Below, one piece after another: positions 11,091 to 22,997 of a DNA stretch of 64,000 nucleotides (position 1 is its first letter; each line of letters starts with the position of its first letter). The notes under the pieces are model-generated. The model was not told where the DNA came from. It ran no database searches and saw only the letters and a list, made by a program, of their open reading frames with translations. The DNA is from Prinsepia uniflora. Lineage: Eukaryota; Streptophyta; Magnoliopsida; Rosales; Rosaceae. Made by a program: the position numbers and the translations under genes. The stretch is taken from the NCBI GenBank assembly GCA_032719365.1, contig CM064871.1:25889566-25953565 (forward strand), written 5' to 3'.

Positions 11091-12393
11091 ACCTTTTCAA
11101 ATCCAAAACCATTTCCAAAACCATAAGTATGGAAAATCAGAGTAAAACCGAAAACACGTAAATCGCCTCGAAATGCGTGAAGCCATATAATTCACATTCA
11201 ACCGATTCAATATCATAGAATCATAATCATAAACCATATAAAACATTTATGCATGCATCACAGTTTAGAAATCAAGGTCCACTCACAGACCGTCATAAGC
11301 TACCGCCTCGGTTTACGTGCTGTAAGCCTCACTGAGCTAATCGTCGTCACCGGGACTCCCAAACCTGTCCAAATCAATCTAGAGGGTTACTAACTACCTT
11401 ATTAACCTCTCATTGAAGTCCCGTAATTTTCCCGAATTTTTAACTATTTTAAATCTCGAACCTAAACCTTCTGATGTCTCGAACATTATCGAGACGGTGT
11501 CCGATCGCACGAAACCAGTCCCAAAATGTTCGTTACATCAAATAGAGTGTTTCATATGTTGGAAGTTTCCCCATCGGACCCACCACGCACCCCAAAGCGC
11601 CACCGCAAGCGGCTCCGCGTGAAGCCCATGCACGATGCTATAGTGTCACCAGCAACCTCTCGCCGACCGGGTTCGCTGGTTCAAACCGGACCGGACCGGT
11701 CCAAGGTCCACACTTGTCCATTTTAGGTCCATTTTCCTTCCTTTCAATTCCTAAAGTTTCCCCTACTCATTTCCTATCTGTTTAGCCAATCAAAGTACAA
11801 TGAAACCAAGAAAAACCATACCTCCAAGATCAACCATGGCGGTGGTGGGTTCCTCCGCCATTAACCGTCCATTCCAGCCATCCAAGTCCTCGAAAATAAA
11901 CTCATTTGCCTCACCAGACCCCCAGAAACATAACCCAAACGTTAGGTTCGATCAACAACCAACAAAAACCAAGTTTTGAATCTTAAAACCAAAACTTACC
12001 TTCTCGGGTTCTCCGGCCACCGTCGACGGCGGACCATGCTGTCAGTGACACTCTCATCGTCTCATTCCACTCTTCATTTTTCACTCACAACTCAGACACT
12101 AATGAGGAGGTTTGGAGGTGTTCATGGAGGAGGTGTTCGGGTTGCTTATGGTGAAAATGAAGAAGATGGAGTTTGATGCACGGGGGAAAAAGGAGAGATT
12201 AAATAGATGATGGTGATGATGATCAGAAAAGAGAGAGATGAGATGGACAGTGATGATTGAGGGTTTAGATCAGATGAAGGGCCAGGATTAAAAGATGAGT
12301 TAAGGGGAAATTATAAAATAATTAAAATATTATTATTTTAATCAAATCTCACCAATCAATGTGAGATCCACTTTTTGGGGTAAATGACCAATT

Positions 12394-12419
12394 GGATGAG
12401 TGACACTTGTCACTCATCT
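12394..12419. promoter_or_regulatory. 12+2+12 palindrome GGATGAGTGACA / TGTCACTCATC
   Basis: Two 12-base arms surround the centre CT, with one mismatch at the outer edge. In element orientation it lies roughly 50-85 bases upstream of an AT-rich, TATA-like block (12309-12345). The same palindrome occurs in most family LTRs in the window. The TGAGTGAC core resembles bZIP or AP-1-like sites. Function is not shown. Confidence 0.75.
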
Positions 12420-12933
12420 AAGGGTCCCACACTAAAAGTCAACCAATCAGCTCATGCCAAGTGTCTTCACCTCGTAATGTGTGCATAGTGAAATCGAACC
12501 TTAATGACCTATAACTTTCCCATTCGAAGTCCGATTTCGGCGTGCCACCTGTCTATGGATTTGTATCGTCTTGATCTACGTAACGGTCCTCGGCCCTCGG
12601 CCATCGGACCTCCCAAGTCAAAAGTCAAGTATTTGCCTCTTTTAACCAAATTACCAAAGTACCTTTGAACTTCCGAACGTCATAACTTCTTCCTCGAATA
12701 TCAGAATCGAATGTGTCACCTATCTATGAACTCGTGACGTCTCGAACTATGTCACAGTCATTGGCCAAAGTCCATTTGACTGCCTGAACGAAAAGTCAAC
12801 GTTTTGCCCACGACTATGGGCAAACTGATCATTTTGCATCGTTCGTCCGATTTCGCCCAACTAATCACAGATTAACCTCACTAATCATGATTAGTCACTA
12901 ATCTAATCTCGAAATTCGGGATGGGTCATTACA

Positions 12934-15799
12934 ACTTTCCCTCCTTAATTAATTTCGTTCTCGAAATTCCGTCTATCCTGATTCCACATCCACCACGTGG
13001 AAAGCAAATCGACCACACAACAAAAGTACACTCGTACACCAACTAACCAGATTAGTACTTGTCTGCAACCAGATGTTCCACCAACACTCACGTTTCGAAT
13101 TGATACCACTCGTCAATTCTACTATTTTGTTGACACAAGCAGCTCAGCAGTTCCTTTCTCAATCACCAACCTATCCTAATGTCTGCTCCCACTGGGAGTC
13201 ACCAATTCTCACTAATCGATCCATGCTGAAACATCCGAAAAACTGTCACCACTTGACAGTCGCTAGTCGAAAACTAACATTTTACTCACCCATGGTTACA
13301 ATACCACCAACACACTCATCCTGAATCAACAATCACCAACACCATACTCGACCTGTGTGTAACTGGACCCATCAGAAATACCATGACCCAGTGCACAGTA
13401 TCCAATGTCCAGTTCACGTCCTCGACTAATCCAATGGTATCAGAACTAAGCCAACTACCAGTACGTTCACCAACGTACCCCTGGTATATCCTATACACAG
13501 TCACCAGACACCACAAGTCTGCCCAGTATCGTACCTCGAACAACGTACAAGGTACATACATCTCTCACCGACCAGCCTAAAACAACAATGACGACGACGA
13601 CAACCTAGGTCGTAGCCAATCACGTTTCAATTCGGGAGTCCATCTGTCCAATCCAGTATTAGAAAGATCAAAACTCCAACCTATCGTCCATTTCGAGTCC
13701 CTCGGTCACCCGACCAGTATCACAACGTTTACTTCTAATCACATAATCCAATACATACCAATCCGACTCACGCCTTGGTGGGCGTACACACTCATGCCAA
13801 CTGGTATCCAATCTCACTCACGTCTACCGAGATGCACCAACTCCAAACCTATCGATTACCTGCTTGCACGATTACCAACTCAAACGATTACTACCGTGCA
13901 TTGGATTGACTTCACAGGGAAGCCAATCCCAACATACGTACATCTAAGGCTAACCAAATCCGACTTCGTCGAATACCTACTCGCTTGTGTAAAACGCCAT
14001 ACAGGAATCAACCTCGAAAAGAAGTTCAGTCCCATCATCCTCAACTCAAACATCCAAGTAAGAGTGATAAACTCTCCACCTATCTGGATCATCAAGATCA
14101 CGATCCAGATCCATCACTACGTCCTCCGACCATAGACGTCACGATCTTTGATCGTCACGACATCCAAAGTCCTCAATATCAAAATCCTGATCCACCAAAG
14201 ATCCACACCTGCTCACTCAGCTAACAATCCACCTGGAATTCGATCATAGGGTCTTACACCCTCATGAATCCTTCATCAGTCACACTACTCTTCAACCAAT
14301 TCCCACATCTAAATAGATTTGTCAATGACGAGACATGCCGAGAATGTGGGTTCTCTCCAATTACCTCGTATCGATCCTCATCATTCCACCTAGGAAAATC
14401 AAGAATGATCCAAGACGATGACATCAAAACTCATCCTACGTGAATGAAAACAAAACTCGATGCACTCACCCCGCCATGTTATCCAACATCGTCTGCCACC
14501 AAGCAGAAAATGAGAATTCTCATTCACCTAACTTCGATATACTCAACTCCTCCTGATGACCCAAGACAAATCCCAGGTCCACCAACCAATACATGACCTA
14601 GGTACTGGTGACAACAACCCATATCTACCATGGTAGAACCTGAGAAGTCACCCTAATGACTTCGAAATACTTATTACCAATGCGGAAACAAGCACTCAAC
14701 TAGTCACCTCAATCACAACCTCTCTCGATTCCGAAGTTCCAACCATGTCGGAACCAACACACTCGGACATCAACCACGTGTCTGTAACTAGTCTAACTCA
14801 CTATCAAGTTCGCCTATCGGTTTACACCATTTATGTACATCCAAAAGGATGTGGACCATTACTACTCGGTCCTCACGTCTCAACTACTGCTAGATTTTAT
14901 CCAGTTCATCACTATCCATGATCCGCTCTAGGACCAAATATACCGAACATATACCCATCTCGATTTAGTCACATCCTGACTCGTGACTCATCATCATCAC
15001 AATCACCTACACCAGCACCACCACCAGTATCAGCACACAAGCATCTGCACTAGTATCAGCCCGATCCCCAACACTAGCACCAACCTCAGCATCAGCACTA
15101 ACAATAGCACCAATACCAACATACTAACTTCAACACTAGTATCAGCACTAGTATCAGTACACAAGCATCGACACTAGTATCAATACACCGTGTGCAAAAC
15201 TGACAACCCTGGATCTCCGCTCATGCAGAACGACGACCCCGTACTTCTGCTCGAATTGGAGAAACTCTTTCTCCGTCGTACCCAGTAAATCTGGGCACCG
15301 TCACCCTGACATCTCATATGAGAAAAGGAAAACGTTCACCGAATGTCCCCGATTCCCAACAACCATAACTACAACCACTCTCGGTAGTTGTGCCTGCCAC
15401 AGACTCGTGCAAACCTAACCACCAGACATCGCCATCGAGACTCTACATCCAACAGAATCAACTGCCTGTACTAACTACTCCGTATCCCCACTCCAGGATT
15501 CCATCGACAAGTACCAACCCTGGTAACCTGTCCAACCAAACTCTAACTAGTCGTAACTCGACTCAACCAATGTCGTCTACCAGGTCGTCCATGACCTTAG
15601 CTGTACCAACAATCCATCACAACTACAGTAGCATGACAACCAACTAGGTCTAACCGATAAGTACAACCTTGCTTGCAGAGTGCAGTCCCATCACTAAAGC
15701 TGACATGACTAGACCGACCGACGGTCTCTACTCTAAAAAGTCGTCAAAGTCAAACTACTCGCCAACTCACCTTTTCGAACCATACACCCTACCTAAGTC
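12934..15799 (-). mobile_element. non-coding internal domain of the LARD in copia
   Basis: Directly inside the LTR lies the inverted polypurine tract (CTTTCCCTCCTTAA) and the inverted Tekay/Del-type end TTCGTTCTCGAAATT. The remaining 2.8 kb has no frame beyond 113 codons and no retroviral motif. It is collinear with other internal domains. The segment 13387-13475 matches 53566-53640 and, inverted, 62640-62755. The hairpin near 13528-13556 matches 62577-62601 inverted. Bases 15385-15425 match 3250-3295 inverted. The primer-site end is deleted. Confidence 0.8.
14985..15185. repeat. degenerate CACTAGTATCAG / CACCAGCAC tandem repeats
   Basis: A C- and A-rich run built from short units such as ATCAGCAC, ACTAGTATCAG and ACCAGCACC lies in the LARD internal domain. 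The homologous place in element W (about 55105-55165) is much shorter, so the tract expanded in this copy. Confidence 0.8.
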
Positions 15800-16160
15800 C
15801 CGTTCGAAGTCCGATTTCGGGGTGCCGCCTGTCTATGGATTCGTATCGTCTTGATCTAAGTAAGGTCCTCGACCCACGGCCATCGGACCTCCCAAGTCAA
15901 AAGTCAACTATTTACCTCTTTTAACCAAATTACCTAAGTATCTTTGAACTTTCGAACATCATAACTTCTTCCTCGAATGTCGGAATCGAACGTGTCACCT
16001 GTCTATGAACTCGTGACGTCCCAAAATATGTGACAATCACTGGCCAAAATCCATTTGATCGCCTGAACGAAAAGTCAACCTTTTGCCCACGACCAGGGGC
16101 AAAACGGTCATTTTGCATCGTTCGTCCGATTTCGCCTAACTAATCACGGATTAACCTCAC
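15800..16160 (-). repeat. truncated second LTR of the LARD in copia
   Basis: The sequence matches 12523-12880 of the first LTR with many substitutions, including the GTGACGTCCC and AAAAGTCAAC motifs. It lacks about 2.8 kb at one end and the last 50 or so bases at the other. The divergence, higher than between the LTRs of W, points to an older insertion. Confidence 0.85.
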
Positions 16161-16431
16161 GTTTACTCCTCCCCTGCCAATACAGATGCACTGTGACAGT
16201 CTGAGCACCTACTACATGTCTTAGAACCCAGTTTTTCATGCTAGAACAAAGCATATAACCCTAGACTATAATTTTCTGTGAGAAAGAGTGCTTTCTGGTA
16301 CTCATCATGTTCAGCTCGTCCCCCTCCCAGCAGCAACTTGCAGATCTGTTCACAAAGGAATTGTTCACTGCCCGCCACAACAACTTTACAACCAAACTTG
16401 TCACCCTTCGGGTGCCTAGTTTGTGGGGGGC
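16161..16431 (+). pseudogene. copia RNase H remnant, part 2, and polypurine tract
   Basis: Copia sequence resumes with YCDSLSTYYMS-like text (here HCDSLSTYYMS), then NPVFHARTKHI and the typical C-terminus QQQLADLFTKELFTARHNN near 16330-16380. A stop is present near 16222 and a frame change follows. The tract TTGTGGGGGG at 16421-16430 directly before the LTR is the purine primer for plus-strand DNA synthesis. Confidence 0.87.
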
Positions 16432-16720
16432 TGTTAGACTATGTATATATCACACTAGCACACACTGTATATTAGTTCCAAGGTTAAACCCGTGTACCTA
16501 AGTCCGTAGTAGAAGCTAGACATCAGTTAAGTACTAGGTATAGGACACTTGTCCTATTTAGAGACAGTTACCTACAGTTACATGTATTTAGGACATCTGT
16601 CCTACTACAGTTAGAAGCAGTTTAAGGAGATAAGAACTGCTCTGTCTTATCCCATAAACAAACCTCTATAAAATTCCATATTGGTTGTTGTAATAAACAC
16701 ACGGTTTATGTATTTCTATA
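16432..16720 (+). repeat. copia 3' LTR
   Basis: The LTR is 289 bp long, the same as the 5' LTR, starts TGTTAGACT and ends TTTCTATA. A TATAAAA is at 16667-16673. The duplicate GAGCC follows at 16721-16725. Confidence 0.92.
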
Positions 16721-16725
16721 GAGCC

Positions 16726-19555
16726 GACGTGGGGACTCTCGAGAGTTAACGATCGGAACGCGGTTGGTGAGAGTTGAGTTGGAACTTTGGAAGCTCCGGT
16801 GATAGTGCGAATCGACGAGGCCCAGATATTTCCCTAGGCCCAATGGATGAGTGACAATTGTAACCCATCCATTGCTTCCCTTACACAGATGCATGCATCT
16901 GTATCATTTTCCTCATTCGATCGACCAAACACCCCGATGAACACAAAACCAAACCCTTCCCCCATTTGAATCTGTGTGAGGCCAAGAAAGAGGTTGAGGA
17001 TGAGTGGGAGGATGTGTTGATAGTGGCAGGATGGCCAGCCACCATGGACGACGGAGGAAGCGCGGGAAATAGGTGAAAACCCGTACCTCTTTTCATTTTG
17101 AAATTTCAAATTGGTGATTTGGACATTAGGGAGGTTAGCTGTGGTTTAGGTTGTGTTCAGGGGGCTGGTAGGATGTTTAGGGGATGGTTTTGGATGGTGG
17201 GGAACGGCTGAGCGGCCCGGAACGGCCGTTGGGAGATTTTCGGTGGCTGCCTACCGAAATCACTTTCAGGCCAAGTTAACCCTAATCGAAAGTTCAAACT
17301 AGGTTTTAGGGACCTTAGGGACTAAATGGGATCCTTCAGATGAAGGTTTGACCCCTAGAAGTTCCCCGAACGTGGATATGAAGTTTGGGTTCAAAATGGT
17401 TTTAAGAACCAATGAGTTTTAGGATTGGTTTCATGGTTTTGATCATGTAGGATGATAGGAAATGAAAAGAGAAAGAGATTGGGATTGGAAGGGATGAAAT
17501 CGGACCAAAAAATAAGGGAGGAAATGGACTGAACCGGTTCCATTGGTCCGATTGGACCGGATTTTCAGGTGTACCAGTTCGGACCGGTCTGGCCGAAGGT
17601 TGAAGGTGATCCTGTAGCCGGGGTGTGAAGCCCACGCGCAGGGCGTTCAAGCGGAGTATGGCGGTCCGTGGGGAGGATTCTGGGGAAGTGTCCAACATAT
17701 GAAATCATTTATTCGATGTAACAAACATTTTGGGACTGGTTTCGAGTCGATCAGACATTGTCTGGATATAGTTCGGGATGCCCGAAGGTTTAGGATCAAG
17801 GTTTAAAATAGTTAAAAATTTGAAAAAACTATGGGGCTTTTATGAGGGGTTAATTAAGTAGTTAGTAACCCTATAAAATGATTTGGACAGGTTTGGGAGC
17901 CTCGATGATGGTGATTGGCCCTGGAGAAGCTTATGGCGCGCGTATCGAGGCGCGGCTTTGGACGGTCTGTGAGTAGACCTTGTTTTCTCAATTGTGATGC
18001 ATGTATAAATGTTTTATATGTCTAAATACTTGTTTTAGAATGCCTTGAGTGCATATGTTTGTGGTAGTTAGTATTTACGTGTTTACACGCATTTCGAGAT
18101 TTACAGTTTTATGTCGTGCCATTACCTGCTGTGTTTTTTGTGGCGATTTGATGGAAAGGATTTGGATTTAAAAATATAGAATCAGGCATGAGACCCATTT
18201 GATTGGAAACCATTGGACTTAGAGTTCATTTAATTTAATAAGAAATCGGGCTAGAGGCCCATTTAAGTTATACGATCGGGCCGGGGGCCCCGTTGGTTTA
18301 CAAATTCAGGCTTGAGGCCCCGCTGGTTTATGAATTCGAGCTTGAGGCCCCATTAGTTTACGAATTCGGGCTTGAGGCCCCGTTGGTTGTAATATCAGGC
18401 TTGAAGCCTAGTTGAATTATGGTATCGGGCTTGAGGCCTAGTTGGTTGTGAAATCGGGCTTGAGGCCCAGTTGATCGTGAAATCGTGCTTGAGGCTCCGT
18501 TGAATCGTGAAATCATGCTTAAGTCCCAATTGTGGTTTATGAAATGAGAATTCGGGTGTAAGACCCCATTGAAATGAGAATTTGGGCTTGAGACCCTGTG
18601 AAATTGGATTTGAATCGGATTCGAGGAATCCTGTTGAGATTCAGGTATGAGACCCAGTTGAATTTAGATTTGAAAGAAAGTATCTAAAACTGGATATACC
18701 CTCCTATATGAGTTGATTGGCCTCCTTCAGACATCGAGCTGGAGGTTCACAATCCACTACCCGGAATGAGTAATCCCCATAGGGAGCAAATTCTAGGAGT
18801 GGGAGTTATGGTATAGTCTAAGACTGGGTCCGGAGACAGTCCTCCAGACGTCGTAGATCCTGGATTTGGACAGATCCTCCCAGACATCGTAGATCCTGGG
18901 AGTAGACTCGGAGTGAGACCCCGAGTAGTATGCATACTTATATATATATATATATATATCGTGACAGATATCGGGGATTTGTTCCCTAGGGGCTGTGTGC
19001 CCTGAGTTGGCATTTGGTATGCCAACCATGGGTTATATATGCATATGTATATGTATATGCGATTTCTCGAAAATTGGTTTGGGGCTGAGACCTCGTGTTC
19101 TATGTTTTGGATATGGTTTTGGGCTGAGACCCACATGTATCAATTTGGGCTGAGTCCCCACATGATTTGGTTTTGGGCTGAGTTCCCATATACTTGATTT
19201 AAGGTTTTGGGCCAAGGCCCCAATGAATGATTTAAGAAACGGTTTGATAAATGGTTTTCGAATGCATGCAAACTTTTTAGTGAAGGGCATAAACTTCTTT
19301 TCGTGAATTTTTTTTTTATAAATTATTAGTTTCATCCACTCACTGCTTTTCAATGACTTTTATTGCCCTTCAGGTTGATCACGGATGTGGGCTGTAGCAG
19401 AGACCGAGACATCACACTCCTCCTCCGGATCCTGGCACTCTCTAAAGCCCCAGTGGGGTTGAGGATTTGGAATTATCCTTGATCTAACACTTCGTGTCAG
19501 ACGGGAGTAGGCACGTCCCGCGTTAATCCCAGGAGATTTAGGACAATTCCTGACA
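16726..19555 (+). repeat. 3' LTR of the plus-strand LARD, 5' end deleted
   Basis: From 17093 on it is the direct-repeat partner of 1-2367. It ends AGGACAATTCCTGACA. The family palindrome is at 16845-16870 in a decayed form. In intact LTRs about 500 bases precede this palindrome, but only about 120 do here, so roughly the first 400 bases of the LTR are missing. The exact boundary with the internal domain between 16726 and about 16800 is uncertain. A hairpin array lies at 18180-18610, a TA tract at 18939-18958 and the U5 stem-loop at 19482-19502. Confidence 0.85.
19482..19502 (+). other. U5 stem-loop
   Basis: ATCTAACAC and GTGTCAGAC flank the loop TTC, about 53 bases before the LTR end, the same place as in the other family LTRs. 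Confidence 0.6.
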
Positions 19556-19660
19556 ACTCATATCGAAAGTAAACGTCACTCAATGTGACTGTCATCCAAC
19601 GACCCCTATTGTAACTTAGAAAAAACTATCATAAGGAGTTACAAGTTCAGGCTGAATACT

Positions 19661-20064
19661 ATGGATATGCTTCTTAATGAGAATCTTAAGCTATCATGTA
19701 TGATAGATGACCTAGAAAAAACCCTCACCTTCCCTAAACTAGACACCACTATGGACCCAAACACCATGCCTCTCATGCACTTGTCTAAGGCCCCCTATGA
19801 AGCCTTGCCCCTCACCACCACAGAGACCTTGCCCTCTCATATCTCTTCCTCTGTCCTTGAGCTTAAACCCCTTCTAGAACATCTCAAGTATGCTTACCTA
19901 GGCAGCAACAAAACTCTCCCGATCATCATTGCCGTGAACCTTACTCCATCCGAGGAAGACTTGCTTTGCCACATCCTTCGCACTCATCAAAGGGCCATTG
20001 GGTGGACTGGTGCTGACATTAAGGACATTAGCCCTCCCGAGAGGCACAAAGAAGGCTGAACCTG
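19661..20064 (+). pseudogene. Athila pol, linker before reverse transcriptase
   Basis: A 132-codon open stretch contains ELKPLLEHLKYAYLG and RAIGWTGADIKDISP, the segment that precedes the polymerase domain in Athila-type elements. It stops at about 20059. The family segment that normally bridges to the RT start appears deleted, because RRLN... text follows almost at once in another frame. Upstream 19556-19660 is retroelement-like DNA without a clear domain. Confidence 0.82.
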
Positions 20065-20940
20065 CTAATGAAGGAAGTTGTCAAAAAGGAGGTGCTGAAA
20101 CTTTTGGATGTGGGAATCATCTATCCAATAAGTGATTCTAAATGGGTAAGTCCAGAGCAAGTAGTGCCTGAAAAGAGTGGAATCACAGTAGTTATGAATG
20201 AAAAGGATGAGCTTGTACCCCAAAGGATACACACAGGTTGGAGAGTATGCATTGATTACCGAAGGCTCAACACTACCACTCATAAGGATCACTTTCCCTT
20301 GCATTTTATAGATCAAATATTGGAACGATTGGCAGGGCATTCTCATTATTGTTTCCTAGATGGATATTCTGGGTATAATTAGATTCCAATTGCCCAGGAA
20401 GATCAAGAGAAAACGACATTCACCTGCCCCTATGGAACATTCGCTTACCAGCGCATGCCCTTTGGTCAATGCAACACGATGACCACTTTTCAAAGGTGTA
20501 TGATGAGTATCTTTTCAGATATGGTTGAGGATATCATTGAGATATTTATGGATGATTTCTCTGAGTTTGGGCTTTCATTTGAGTTGTGTTTGATTAATCT
20601 TTCTCGGATACTTGAACGCTGTGAAGAAAGTAATCTAGTGCTGAATTGGGAAAAGTGTCACTTCATGGTTCAACAAGGTATTGTCTTGGGCCACGTGATT
20701 TCTAGCAAGGGTATTAGGTGGACAAAGATAAGTTGGATGTTTTTAAGAGATTACCATACCCAACCACGGTCAAAGAGGTTAGATCTTTCTTGGGACACGC
20801 TGGATTTTACAGGAGGTTCATTAAGGATTCCAGCAAGGTATCTCGATCTATATGTGCTTTGCTTGCTAAGGATGCTGTGTTTCACTTTGATAGGGAATGT
20901 AGGGAGGCTTTTGACACTTTAAAGGAGAAGCTCACTTGAA
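20065..20940 (+). pseudogene. Athila reverse transcriptase remnant
   Basis: The polymerase domain runs from KLLDVGIIYPISDSKWVSP through WRVCIDYRRLN, CFLDGYSGYN (catalytic Asp), FAYQRMPFG and the FMDD active site near 20550, then FLGHAGFYRRFIK near 20790. A TAG follows GYSGYN at 20380, and a frame change near 20715 moves the last third to another frame. FMDD in place of YxDD is normal for this lineage. The enzyme is broken by these lesions. Confidence 0.9.
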
Positions 20941-21500
20941 CTTATGTGTGATGCTTCGTATTTCGCAGTAAGTGCTGTTTTGGGACAGCGACACGATAAA
21001 CTTCCTCATGTCATATACTATGCATACCGAACACTTAATGATGCCTAATTAAACTATTCTACAACTGGAAAGGAGCTTCTTGCTGTCATCTTTGCCCTGA
21101 AAAAATTTCGGAGTTACTTGATTCAAACAAAGGTCATAGTCTACATGGATCACACAGCGTTGAAATACTTGTTAAGTAAAAAGGATGCAAAGTCTAGATT
21201 GTTGTGATGTATGCTTCTCCTTCAAGAGTTTGACTTGGAAATTCGGGACAAGAAAGGGGAGTGAGAATGTAGTTACTTATCATATGAGTCATCTCATCCA
21301 TGGCTCGAATGAAGAAGAGGATCACCTACCCTTGCACGAGACATTCACCGACGAACAACTTTTCAGCATTGATACAATCGATCCATGGTACACTGATTCG
21401 ATTAACTTTATTGTAACCAAGAAATTCCCTTAGTTTTTGAACTGGTACCAAAAGAATAAGCTTGCTAAGCAAGCTAGGTATTACATTTGGGATGAGCACT
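20941..21500 (+). pseudogene. Athila RNase H remnant
   Basis: RNase H removes the RNA template during reverse transcription. MCDASYFAVSAVLGQR (first acidic residue), TGKELLAVIFALKKFRSYL and YMDHTALKYLL appear in order between about 20944 and 21180. A stop lies in NDA*LNYS near 21047 and another after SRLL near 21206. The text continues to KLAKQARYYIWDEH at 21500, where the solo LTR was inserted. Confidence 0.87.
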
Positions 21501-22997
21501 TGACACGACCCACCCTCAATCCCCTGGGATTAAAGGATAAGTCATGCTCCCATCTAACTTACGTGTGATAGGAAGGCTAAACCGTTGTCCAACCTCCATG
21601 TAACACGTAAGCTAGACAAGGGATAACAGGCCAAAGTACCAAAACCTCTTTCTGATGTCCCAGAGTGCGCATAACTTACTATGGATTGTGTGTGTGATGT
21701 CTCCATCTCTCTCTCATAATAACCTGCACCGCATCAAACCTGGAGGGTATCGAAAATAGAAAAGACTGTGAGTGGACAAAAAATAAAGGATACAATCAGA
21801 AGACGATTCATAAGAAATTGCATTTATACCCTCCACGAGAAACCAATGCATGCATATGAAAACCTTTTCATAAAACCATTTCATATCCAAGATAAGAAAA
21901 GACTAGTCACCACACGTCATCTCAGTCCTCAAAACCCAGTCTAAGAAACTCACAAGACCTCCAGAATTATGTTCCACCCATTGGAATCGATCAAAACTAG
22001 CTAGAATCAAAGACACCATGTTCAAAATCAAGATTACCTTACACGGGTTCCATGGCCACCGCCCCTTTCAGGCCTCGAATTCGGTCCCAAATGATGTGTT
22101 TGAACCTCCAAAACACGATTCCACAACTGAATCGATCCAAAACCCATAGGAACAAAACTTGGCATTTTCAATGGGAAAACAGAATTTCACGGGCTACCTC
22201 AACCCGCCGTCGTGGGCTACCGTACCACCACCATCCTTATCGTCTCACCTTCCTCTAGCATCTCTTCTATCATTCGATTCACAAGTAATCACCAATTATT
22301 GAGGTTTGAAGGGAATGTATGGGTTGGGTTCTCTTTGTTTTTTGTTTCCTCCCAATATCGTGCTAAAACATTGAAACTGATTTAAAACAAAAAAAAGGCG
22401 GCTGTGCAAGGTTCTACAACCATCTAGAGAGGGACATGTGTCCAAAATCTGGTGGACACAACATCCAAAGCGGCCAAGTGTCCCATTGTTATTGGGCACA
22501 GATCCCAATGCAACAAATTACCAAAATGCCCCTAAATGCCAAATTACCATTTTGCCCCTAGCATTTTTAGGCCAAAATCCTAACCAACCGACGTCCGATG
22601 GTAGCGGGCTACCTGTCGTTGTACTCAGGGAATCGAGACCTACCTAATGGTCCTCGAAATGCGTGACAAAACCATGTCGTATGAAAATTCAACAGTTTGC
22701 CCATTTTCAACAAAATTACCAAATTACCCTCAAATTTCCGAACATCATAACTTCGTCCTCGAATGTCGGAATCGGACTACCACCTGTCTACGGAGTCGTG
22801 ATGTCCCGAACTACGTCACGGTCATCGGCCAAAGTCCATTTGATCGTCCGAACTAAAAGTCAACATTTTGCCAATTCTAGAGGCAAAACCGTCATTTCAC
22901 ACCGTCCGTCCGAGATCACCTAACGAATCACCGATTAATTTCACTAATCCGTCACTAACCACTAATCTAATCTTGACTTCCGAGACGGGTTGTTACA
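21501..22997 (-). repeat. solo LARD LTR (internally deleted) in Athila pol
   Basis: It begins TGACACGACCCACCC and ends GACGGGTTGTTACA, family ends in inverse orientation. At 1497 bp it is half the usual length and lacks the central hairpin array. Flanking GCACT (21496-21500) and GCCCT (22998-23002) are a target duplication with one change. Removing the insert and one copy joins WDEH to YLWKHCPDQIIRRC in the Athila protein, which confirms the boundaries. Confidence 0.9.

Larger units (their letters stand above)
9730..12933 (-). repeat. LARD LTR (3204 bp) nested in copia
   Basis: It starts TGTCAGGACCC and ends GGGATGGGTCATTACA in + orientation. Landmarks on the + strand are a stem-loop at 9784-9804, GTGAGTGGAC at 9936-9945, CATGCATG motifs at 10007-10018 and 11249-11258, a 50-bp minisatellite at 10486-10638, a hairpin array at 10640-11090, GTCCACTCAC at 11277-11286, an AT-rich promoter-like block at 12309-12345 and the GATGAGTGACA palindrome at 12394-12419. 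It is one of the most complete LTRs outside element W. Confidence 0.9.
9730..16160 (-). mobile_element. minus-strand LARD nested in copia, one LTR truncated
   Basis: In + coordinates it begins TGTCAGGACCC (the element's 3' end of one LTR, inverted) and contains a full LTR at 9730-12933, a non-coding internal domain at 12934-15799 and a shortened second LTR at 15800-16160. The polypurine tract is visible inverted directly after 12933. The far end with primer site, target duplication and most of the second LTR has been deleted, so the insertion is old or was damaged. It interrupts the copia RNase H sequence. Confidence 0.88.
5540..16720 (+). mobile_element. degenerate Ty1/copia retrotransposon, itself interrupted by a LARD
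   Basis: The element has two 289-bp LTRs (5540-5828 and 16432-16720), a primer site at 5829 and a purine tract before the 3' LTR. The domain order is gag, protease, integrase, reverse transcriptase, RNase H, which defines copia elements. Exact GAGCC duplications flank it. A minus-strand LARD occupies 9730-16160 and splits the RNase H region, leaving about 4.75 kb of copia sequence. In-frame stops and frameshifts show it cannot make its proteins. The short LTRs are compatible with the Ale or Ivana lineages, but I cannot settle the lineage by eye. Confidence 0.92.

Noticed and set aside
14985..15185. Histidine-rich small protein
   Set aside because: It is the translation of a CAC/CAG-type tandem repeat in a non-coding internal domain.
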